From Pseudomonadota bacterium (lineage in GTDB: Bacteria > Pseudomonadota > Alphaproteobacteria > Rhizobiales > JAKPQE01): a DNA stretch of 49,631 nt. Each line of letters opens with the position of its first letter. Positions within the stretch are counted from its first letter, which is position 1. Below the pieces are notes generated by a model. The model had not been told where the DNA came from. It searched no databases and was given only the letters and a program-made list of their open reading frames with translations. Below, in pieces: positions 43,405 to 49,631 of the stretch. The stretch is taken from positions 1 to 49,631 of the forward strand of contig JAKPQE010000016.1 in assembly GCA_029572955.1 (NCBI GenBank), given 5' to 3'. The translations under genes were made by a program, and so were the position numbers.

Positions 43405-44580
43405 TCAGATGCGACCCGGATCGACGCCGAACGGCAGCGCCGCGAGGTAGCTCGCGAGCGCGTCCGGCGCGAAGGTGAGGCCGTCGAAAAGCCGGACCGG
43501 CTGCAGGCCGCCATGCCTTGCCGGATCGAGCCCGAGGGCCCTTGCCCGGATGTCCGGCCGCATGGTGGCGCGCACCGTCGCGACCGCATCCTCGCCGAGG
43601 CTTGCCTGGCCCCAGCGCACCATCTGCGAAAAGAGCCAGAGCGCATGATTGACGCGCGGCTCGGTCGCATCGCCGGCGGCGAAGGAATGGAAATCGGCGA
43701 TCCGCTTCGGCGCCGCCGAACCGAGCGCGAGTTCGCCGCCAAGGCCGGCAAGGATCCGGTCCGGCGCGACGTCGAGATAGTCCGGTGCCGCGAGGATGGC
43801 GGCGAGTTCGCCGTGGTTCTCCGGCGCGTCGCACCAGACCGCGGCCGCCTCGAGGGCGACGATCAGGCGGCGTAACGTCTCCTCGTTGGCGCTCGCCCAG
43901 TCGGTGCGCATGCCGAGCACCTTCTCGAGGCTCTTCGGCCAGATCGCCGCCTTGGTGGTGACGATGCGTCCGGCGCCGCTCGATGCTGCCACCGTGTTCC
44001 ACGGCTCGCCGACGCAATAGCCGTCAATCCGCCCGGCCGCCAGCGCGTCGGCCATGAAGGGCGGCGGCACCACCGCGAACTGCACGTCGCGCCAGGGATC
44101 GATGCCGCTCGCCGCCAGCCAGTGGCGCAGTTCGTAATTGTGGCCCGAGAACGCATTGACGACGGCCAGGGTGAGCGGCGCATGGCCCGCCGCGGCGCGG
44201 GCCGAAACGACCGCCGCGAGCGCTGCCCCGGTTGCGGCCGGATCGCCGGTCGAGGGCGCGCCGGCCGCCTCGAGCGCCTCCCAGAGGGCGCGCGACACGG
44301 TGACCGCGTTGCCGCCGAGGCCGAGCGCATAAGGCGCGATCATCGGCACCGGCAGCGGCACGAGGCCGAGCGAGGCGGCGACCGGCAGCGGCGCCAGCAT
44401 GTGCGCGACGTCGAAATGGCCGATCGCCACCCGGTCGCGGATGTTGGCCCAGGAGGTCTCGCGCTGCAGCACGAGCTCCAGCCCCTCCCGCGCGGCAAAG
44501 CCCTTTTCCGCCGCCGCGATCAGCAGCGCCGCGTCGATCAGCGGGATGAAGCCGGCACGGACGGTGACGGAGCCGCTCAT
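43405..44580 (-). CDS. nasS: NasS nitrate/nitrite sensor, cytosolic NrtA-like protein
   Basis: This is a 391-aa protein homologous to NrtA/CmpA substrate-binding proteins but lacking a signal peptide, so it stays in the cytosol. Family motifs are GHFDVAHMLAPLP, SGHNYELRHWLAASGIDP and [11 protein letters not shown]. In the known NasS-NasT system it binds NasT and releases it when nitrate or nitrite is present. Its start overlaps the nasT stop (ATGA), and nasT-nasS lie directly upstream of the operon they would regulate. Confidence 0.93.
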   Translation of the reverse strand: MSGSVTVRAGFIPLIDAALLIAAAEKGFAAREGLELVLQRETSWANIRDRVAIGHFDVAHMLAPLPVAASLGLVPLPVPMIAPYALGLGGNAVTVSRALWEALEAAGAPSTGDPAATGAALAAVVSARAAAGHAPLTLAVVNAFSGHNYELRHWLAASGIDPWRDVQFAVVPPPFMADALAAGRIDGYCVGEPWNTVAASSGAGRIVTTKAAIWPKSLEKVLGMRTDWASANEETLRRLIVALEAAAVWCDAPENHGELAAILAAPDYLDVAPDRILAGLGGELALGSAAPKRIADFHSFAAGDATEPRVNHALWLFSQMVRWGQASLGEDAVATVRATMRPDIRARALGLDPARHGGLQPVRLFDGLTFAPDALASYLAALPFGVDPGRI

Positions 44581-45176
44581 AGGTCCTCCCCCGAGAACAG
44601 CGAGGCGGCGAGGACGACGCTCGCGGCGACCTCGGCGATCCGCCGGTTCTCGTTCATCGCGCTTTTCCTGAGGAGGGCATAGGCCTCGTCCTCGCCGATC
44701 CCGCGCTTCTTCATCAGGATGCCCTTGGCCCGGTCGATGGTCTTGCGCTCCTCGAGCGCCTGGCGCGTCTTGTCGAGTTCGTCGCGCAGCCGCGAAAAGG
44801 CGTTGAAGCGGCTGATCGCCATGTCGAGGATCGACTTCACCCGTTCCTTTCGGAGCCCGTCGACGACATAGGCCGAGACGCCGGCATCGACCGCCGCCTC
44901 GATCATCGCCGCGTCTGAGCGGTCGACGAACATCGCGACGGGCCGGCCGGCGGCGCGCGAGACGTGGAAGAGGCTTTCGAGCGCGTCGCGGCTCGGATTC
45001 TCGAGGTCCATGACGATGACGTCGGGATCGATCTCGACGACGCGGCGCATCAGACCGTCGAGCCGGTCGACGACGGTGACGTCGGCATGGCCGGCCTCGC
45101 GCAGGCCCTCCTCGATGATCGAGGCGCGGAGCCTGTTCTGGTCGACGACGAGGATGCGCAGCGAGCTATCCGGCAT
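44577..45176 (-). CDS. nasT: NasT ANTAR-domain transcription antiterminator
   Basis: This is a 199-aa protein with an N-terminal receiver-like domain (about 6-120, VVDQNRLRASII, VIVMDLENPS) and a C-terminal ANTAR RNA-binding domain (about 135-195, RKTIDRAKGILMKKRGIGEDEAYALLRKSAM). It reads through leader terminators of nitrate genes when NasS lets it go. ATG 45174-45176 was chosen as the receiver start. The longer frame runs into unrelated DNA. Confidence 0.94.
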   Translation of the reverse strand: MPDSSLRILVVDQNRLRASIIEEGLREAGHADVTVVDRLDGLMRRVVEIDPDVIVMDLENPSRDALESLFHVSRAAGRPVAMFVDRSDAAMIEAAVDAGVSAYVVDGLRKERVKSILDMAISRFNAFSRLRDELDKTRQALEERKTIDRAKGILMKKRGIGEDEAYALLRKSAMNENRRIAEVAASVVLAASLFSGEDL

Positions 45177-45253
45177 GGGCGGAGTGTGACGCAGCGGACC
45201 GCTGTTGCAATGCACATAATTCGGGCAGCCCTGCCGCCCGCCCGGCGATGGTC

Positions 45254-45721
45254 TCAGCGTTTCAGCGTCGCGATGGCACTGCGGCTCTCGCGCGCGCCCT
45301 TGTCGGCCGACTCCATGCGGATCGGGCCGGCGAGCGGCGAGGACAGCGCGAAATAGGTCTCGCCCGCCGCGTCCTTGCCGGAAAGCGCAAGGCCCGACGC
45401 GCCGAGCGTCCCCGACGAGGCGCGGCCGCTCTTGCCGTCGACACCCGACAGCCGGCCGTTCGTTGCCGTGATCCGCGTCGAGAAGCTCTGCGAGCCTTCC
45501 GGCGCGGCGCAGCGGCCGTCGACCGTGATCGCGTTGTCGGACTGCGCCGTGATCGAGAGCTTGCAGCTGAGGATGCCTTCGCTGCGGCTCGAGGTGATGC
45601 GCTCGTAGGTGCCCGAGCCCTTCCACACCCCGACATAGTCGGTGAGCTTCAGCTCGGCGCCGAGCGCCGGTGCCGCGGCAAGGCCGAGGGCGAGCGCGAG
45701 GGCGAAACCCGGATTGCGCAT
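45254..45721 (-). CDS. Small exported protein of unknown function
   Basis: This is a 155-aa protein with a Sec signal (about residues 1-20, ALALALGLAAAPALGA). The rest looks like a small beta barrel (DYVGVWKGSGTYERI, then GILSCKLSI with one Cys paired with a later Cys in GRCAAPEG). I do not recognise a family. Three ATG codons in a row (45727, 45724, 45721) follow GGGGAG, and the last has the best spacing. The first overlaps the exporter stop, so it is cotranscribed with it and may be a substrate or helper. Confidence 0.72.
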   Translation of the reverse strand: MRNPGFALALALGLAAAPALGAELKLTDYVGVWKGSGTYERITSSRSEGILSCKLSITAQSDNAITVDGRCAAPEGSQSFSTRITATNGRLSGVDGKSGRASSGTLGASGLALSGKDAAGETYFALSSPLAGPIRMESADKGARESRSAIATLKR

Positions 45722-45723
45722 CA

Positions 45724-47940
45724 TCATCTCCCCTTTCCGGCAAAGGTTACGACGAAGGCCGGCAGGATGAACAGCGAGGCAAGGAGCGCGAGCACCAGCG
45801 CCGCGATCACGAGTTGGCCGAACACCGCCGCCGAGGGCAGGCTGCTCGCCTGCGTCACGCCGAGGCCGGCGACGAGCAGAAGGCTGCTCGCCGCGATCGG
45901 CGGCGCCGTCTCCTCGAGGGCGTTGGCGATCGCCGCGTCGTCGCCGGCGACGCGGCCCTGCTGATAGCGGTTGAGGACGTGGATCGAATTGTCGACGGCG
46001 ATGCCGAAGGCGATGGTCAGCGCCACCGCGGCGGTCATCGACATATGCTGTCCGGTCAGCCACAGCCAGGTCTCGACGCCCATGATCGGCAGGAGGTTCG
46101 GCGCGAGCGAAATGGCGCCGAGCCGCCAGGAGCCGGTGGCATAGACGAGAACGGCGATGACGAGGGCAAGGGCGAGATAGAAGCCGAGGCGCAGATCGTC
46201 GATCATCTGCGGCACGTCGGTCGCCGAGAGCAGCGGCAGGCCGGCGATCGCCGTCGCCGCGCCGAGGCCGGCCGCATCGAGCCGGGCGCGCATCGCCGCG
46301 ACCTTCGCGACGATCCGCCCGGCCGGCAGGGAAAGGTCGACCGGCACCGGCAGGAGGTAGCGGCCGCCGTCGCGGGCGATGAAGCGCCGCAGCATCGGCT
46401 CGCTCTCGGCCGAAAGCTTCTCGAGCTGCTCGGGGGACGGAAAGAGACTGTCGGCGAGCGCCGGATCGGCATCGGGAAAGACCGCCCGGATCGTCGCCGC
46501 GAGGCGGTCGCGATCGGCCGGCGAGACCCCGGCGATGCCGTCCGCATCCGCGACCGTCACATAGATCTGGCCGCTGCCGAGACCCTTGGCGACGAGCCGC
46601 GTCTCGAGCTGGCGCAGCGGCGATGCCGCCTGGAGGTGTTCGGAAAGCGTGAAACCGTTGCGCAGGTTGGCCTGTGCATATGCGAAGCCGGCAAAAAGAA
46701 CGAGGCCGACGACGACCGCCGGCCGCGCCCGCGGCAGGACGGCGAGGGCGGCGCGGACAAGCCCGGAAAAGGCGAAGGGCGGACGGACGATGCGCTCGCC
46801 GCCGCCCAGCGCCAGCGCCAGCAGCGGCTGCATCAGGGCGACCGCGACGAACTGGATGAACATGCCGACGAAGCCGGCCCAGGCGAAATCGTGGAGCGCG
46901 TCGCTCGCGGCAACGCCGATCGCCAGGCAGGCGATCGCCGTCGTCACGCTGGTGAGGAGGCAGGCCGGCGCCGTGCCGGCCATCGCCGCCCGCACCGCGG
47001 CGCGCGGGTCGAGCCCCTCGCCGCGTGCCCGCAGCCAGGCGAAATGCAGGTGCACCGCGTCGGCGAAGCCGACGACGATGAGCAGCGTCGGGATGATGAC
47101 GGTGATCGCGTTGATCGAGATGCCGGCGAGCGCCGCATAGCCGAAGAACCAGCCGGCGCCGACGATCGGCGGGATCGCGGCGATGAGCGCGCCGCGCCAC
47201 GACCGGAAGATGACGAGGGCGAGAACGACGCAAAGGCTGGTCGAGACGCTGGCGACGAGCGACAGGTCGGAGCGCAGCGAGCGCTCGATCTCGCGGTGGA
47301 TCGCCCCCATGCCGGCGAACGAGACCGACATGAGCGGGCGCCGCGCGGCGGCAAGTTCCTCGATCTCGGCAAGCGCCGCTGGTGGCAGCCGCTCCGCCGC
47401 GCCCTCCGTCGCGGCCGTCATGACGAGGACGAGGCTCGCCGAGCGATCCGCCGCCAGCATGTTGGCGGCGAGCGGCTGGCGCTCGAGAAGCGCGTCGAGG
47501 CGGACCGCCGGGGGCAGCGCCCGCGCCTCGTTCGAGGCGAGGAACGGCTCGGCGCCGCCGCCGGCCGCCGGCAGTGCGAAAACCGACATCACCGCCGAGA
47601 CGCCGTCGACGAGCTGGAGTTCGGCAACGAAGCCCTCGAGTGCCGCATAGGTCTCGGGATCGCCGAGATCCTGCGCCTCGACCGCCAGAACCTCGTCGCG
47701 CGAGAAGGGATGGAAGGCCGTCTCGATGTCGCGCAGGGCCCGGTAGCCCGGCGTGTCGCCCTTCAGCAGCGCCGCGAGATCGCCGTTGAAGGCGATGCCG
47801 CCGGAAAGGACGAGCGCCGCGGCGAGCGTGACGACGACGCAGGCGGCGGCAACGAGCCGGGGCCGCGCCGCGATGGCCTGCCCGATCCTTTCCATGCCGA
47901 AACGCCGCATGATCCGCTCCGCGATCCCCCCCGAATGCAA
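45724..47940 (-). CDS. RND/MMPL-family membrane exporter
   Basis: This is a protein of about 738 aa with the RND superfamily layout: one N-terminal membrane segment, a large periplasmic loop, then five more segments (VASVSTSLCVVLALVIF, ISINAITVIIPTLLIVVGFADAVHLHF), and the same repeated in the second half (MSMTAAVALTIAFGIAVDNSIHVLNRYQ). The sterol-sensing-like core with GFADAVH and GIAVDNSIH suits the hydrophobic/lipid exporter group (MMPL/SSD type) rather than AcrB pumps. Starts at 47940 or a few codons later are possible. The cargo is unknown. Confidence 0.87.
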   Translation of the reverse strand: MHSGGIAERIMRRFGMERIGQAIAARPRLVAAACVVVTLAAALVLSGGIAFNGDLAALLKGDTPGYRALRDIETAFHPFSRDEVLAVEAQDLGDPETYAALEGFVAELQLVDGVSAVMSVFALPAAGGGAEPFLASNEARALPPAVRLDALLERQPLAANMLAADRSASLVLVMTAATEGAAERLPPAALAEIEELAAARRPLMSVSFAGMGAIHREIERSLRSDLSLVASVSTSLCVVLALVIFRSWRGALIAAIPPIVGAGWFFGYAALAGISINAITVIIPTLLIVVGFADAVHLHFAWLRARGEGLDPRAAVRAAMAGTAPACLLTSVTTAIACLAIGVAASDALHDFAWAGFVGMFIQFVAVALMQPLLALALGGGERIVRPPFAFSGLVRAALAVLPRARPAVVVGLVLFAGFAYAQANLRNGFTLSEHLQAASPLRQLETRLVAKGLGSGQIYVTVADADGIAGVSPADRDRLAATIRAVFPDADPALADSLFPSPEQLEKLSAESEPMLRRFIARDGGRYLLPVPVDLSLPAGRIVAKVAAMRARLDAAGLGAATAIAGLPLLSATDVPQMIDDLRLGFYLALALVIAVLVYATGSWRLGAISLAPNLLPIMGVETWLWLTGQHMSMTAAVALTIAFGIAVDNSIHVLNRYQQGRVAGDDAAIANALEETAPPIAASSLLLVAGLGVTQASSLPSAAVFGQLVIAALVLALLASLFILPAFVVTFAGKGR

Positions 47941-48080
47941 ACACGCGCGCCGTCCTGGCGCAACGCATCATCGCTTCACGCCCGGCAAGGCCCGAAACTC
48001 GGCTCGCCGGCTGTGTTGATGCGCCTCATTGCGACATGGAAAGGCCGGTTCCTAAATGGCGGGAAAAGGAGGCACGCGCC

Positions 48081-49496
48081 ATGAAACGCCGCACCGGAAC
48101 GTTCGTCGTGGCGGTCGGTGCGATGCTCGCGGTCGCCGGCCCGGCGGGCGCCGACATCCGGATCGACGGCGTCGCCACCGGCCACACGACGCTCGCCGCG
48201 GCGCTCGCCGCCGCACCGGCCGGCGCCACCGTCGAGGTCATCGGCGGCACCTATCGCGAGGCCCTGACGATCATCCGTCCGGTCACGCTGCTCGGCAAGC
48301 CGGCCGACGGCGCCAAGCCCCTGATCGACGGCGGCAACGCGCCGGCGGCGATCTCGATCGAGGCCGAAGGCGTCGTCGTCGACGGCTTCGCGATCACCGC
48401 ATCGGGGTCCCGCGCGCTGCCCTTCGGCGTCTTCTCGTCCTATTCGGAGGAAGCCTGCGTGCTCGTGCGCGGCGCCGGCGCCGTCATCGGCAACAACACC
48501 GTTTCGGGCTGTCACTACGGCATCTACATGCGCGCCGTCGAAAGCGGCGCCATCGAGCTGAACCGCATCGAGAAGAACCGCTTCGGCGGCATCTTCGTCC
48601 TCAACAGCCGCAATGTCGGCATCCGCGAAAACGCGGTCGCGGGCAACGGCTACAACGGCATCGGCGTCGGCTCGGTGGTTTTCCCGCCAGCCATGCTGAA
48701 GGCGCTGAAGCCGCTTGCCGGCGATGTCCGCATCACCGCCGAGGCCCGCGATCTCGCCGCCGTGATGTCGGCCGACATCGAGATCGCCGGCAACGAGGTC
48801 TCCGGCCATGGCCATGGCGGCATCGTCGTCGCCGGCGCAGCGCGCGTCGCGGTCCTTTCCAACACGGCCCACGGCAATGGCGGCGCGCCGGTGCCGCGCA
48901 CCAATCCGCCGGTCACCCTCGGTTCGGCGTCCGACATTCGCGGCTACGGCATCGGCCTCGTCTGCGACACCCGGGACAGCCGCGTCGCCGACAATGTCGC
49001 CCGCGACAACGACGATGTCGGCATTCTCGTCGACACCGCCTATGCCAACGTGGTGAGCGCCAACGAGGCGACGGGCAACGCCGTCGGCATCGGCCTCTTC
49101 GGCGCGACCGGCAACGAGCTGCGCGCCAACACCGTGCACGACAACCACGATTTCGGCATCCGCATCGAGCGTGGCGCGGCGGTCAACCAGCCGCCGGTCG
49201 GCAACCTCATGGTCGGCAACGACCTCGCCGGCAACGACGTCGATGCCTACGACACCTCGGGCAAGGATGTCGCGCCGCCGGCCGGCAAGGGCGTCGCCAA
49301 GGGCGGCCCGGTCGCCGCCGCCGACCGCGCGGCGCCGAACCGCTGGAACGACGAGACCGCCGGCAATCGCCATTCCGGCTTCGACGAGACCGCTGAGGGG
49401 TTCGTCGACGCCGACGGCGACGGCATCGGCGAGCTGCCGCACCCGATCCCGGGCGGCGCGGCGATCGATCGTCTGCCGCTCGCGGCGGCGCGATAG
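48081..49496 (+). CDS. NosD-like right-handed beta-helix periplasmic protein
   Basis: This is a 471-aa protein with a Sec signal (residues 1-24, VAVGAMLAVAGPAGA). Parallel beta-helix repeats follow (N-x-V/A-x-G-N-x-x-G-I/V units such as GNNTVSGCHYGIYM, NRIEKNRFGGIFV, GNEVSGHGHGGIVV). It resembles NosD and other CASH/PbH1 proteins. True NosD works in copper-site maturation of nitrous oxide reductase, but no other nos gene is nearby, so the role is open. ATG 48081 has AAAGGAGG 8-9 nt upstream. It is divergent from the RND exporter. Confidence 0.82.
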   Translation: MKRRTGTFVVAVGAMLAVAGPAGADIRIDGVATGHTTLAAALAAAPAGATVEVIGGTYREALTIIRPVTLLGKPADGAKPLIDGGNAPAAISIEAEGVVVDGFAITASGSRALPFGVFSSYSEEACVLVRGAGAVIGNNTVSGCHYGIYMRAVESGAIELNRIEKNRFGGIFVLNSRNVGIRENAVAGNGYNGIGVGSVVFPPAMLKALKPLAGDVRITAEARDLAAVMSADIEIAGNEVSGHGHGGIVVAGAARVAVLSNTAHGNGGAPVPRTNPPVTLGSASDIRGYGIGLVCDTRDSRVADNVARDNDDVGILVDTAYANVVSANEATGNAVGIGLFGATGNELRANTVHDNHDFGIRIERGAAVNQPPVGNLMVGNDLAGNDVDAYDTSGKDVAPPAGKGVAKGGPVAAADRAAPNRWNDETAGNRHSGFDETAEGFVDADGDGIGELPHPIPGGAAIDRLPLAAAR

Positions 49497-49598
49497 CCGG
49501 CCGCAGCCCCGCATCGGGCGCTTTCCGACCACTCCAGATAGCAGAATTGTCGCTGGCCGGTGTTGCCGTGCCGCCCCCCTCTCCCCTAGTGTTCAGCC

Positions 49599-49631
49599 AT
49601 GATCGAAGCCGCCGGGGCGCTGTTCCGGGGG
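49599..49631 (+). CDS. Possible start of a further gene, cut by the window end
   Basis: An ATG at 49599 opens a frame (Met-Ile-Glu-Ala-Ala-Gly-Ala-Leu-Phe-Arg-Gly) that runs to the end. No clear ribosome binding site precedes it. Too little remains to identify it. Confidence 0.2.
   Translation, partial: MIEAAGALFRG

Noticed and set aside
48036-48080. Extended N-terminus for the NosD-like protein
   Set aside because: It would put charged residues before the signal peptide, and the AAAGGAGG site fits ATG 48081.

Overview
The window is high-GC bacterial DNA with the gene content of an alphaproteobacterium, probably Hyphomicrobiales. The main clues are NasS-NasT nitrate control, a double-ATPase nitrate ABC transporter, a DUF2336 protein, TadE/TadG-type pilus genes, a MocR regulator and IS427-group insertion sequences. 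No rRNA, tRNA or CRISPR array was seen. The left half (about 1-24 kb) looks accessory. The right half (about 25-49.6 kb) looks like ordinary chromosome.

Layout. 1-2.8 kb: a D12-class DNA adenine methylase (cut by the window edge), an overlapping unknown protein that may be its endonuclease, and a DUF2779 protein with a Cas4-like and a DEDD-like nuclease half. 2.9-4.6 kb: two back-to-back IS5-family (IS427-group) elements sharing a CTAG target. 4.7-6.5 kb (minus): class I glutamine amidotransferase, DsrC/TusE-like protein, hemerythrin-like protein, with an FNR/DNR-type palindrome upstream. 7.1-10.6 kb: a Tat-exported TorA/BisC-type molybdoenzyme and a membrane-anchored dihaem cytochrome. 10.9-12.7 kb: a MocR regulator and a small AlpA-like regulator. 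13.2-16.5 kb: a divergent OmpR-type response regulator and hybrid histidine kinase.

16.7-22.2 kb is the centrepiece: two dihaem cytochrome c peroxidases, a Tat-exported Rieske subunit and an AioA-like molybdopterin subunit in one tight operon, closed by a strong terminator. This set of four matches the dissimilatory iodate reductase cluster idrA-idrB-idrP1-idrP2 better than arsenite oxidase. Two of the four residues that contact arsenite in AioA are not conserved. The idr promoter region shares an exact 13-bp motif with the response regulator/kinase promoter and carries GTCAC repeats on a 10-bp period, so the two-component pair is the likely regulator. The likely division of labour is iodate reduction by IdrAB in the periplasm, with the IdrP proteins removing peroxide.

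22.4-24.6 kb (minus): a small membrane protein, a TadG-like protein and a TadE-like gene with an in-frame amber codon. 25.1-30.7 kb: DUF2336, then a plus-strand set of a response regulator with zinc-ribbon (TackOD1-like) output, a processive GT2 glycosyltransferase and an HlyD/Alg44-like protein, which looks like a regulated exopolysaccharide synthase. 30.9-33 kb (minus): DUF4202 and a PBP4-type D,D-carboxypeptidase.

33.1-45.2 kb (minus) is a complete nitrate assimilation unit in transcription order nasT-nasS, nrtA-nrtB-nrtCD, nirB-nirD-nasA. Before nrtA lie a sigma-54 promoter, two NtrC-type sites and a leader with a terminator followed by eight U, the arrangement expected for NtrC activation plus NasT antitermination. 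45.3-49.5 kb: an RND/MMPL exporter with a small exported protein, and a divergent NosD-like beta-helix protein.
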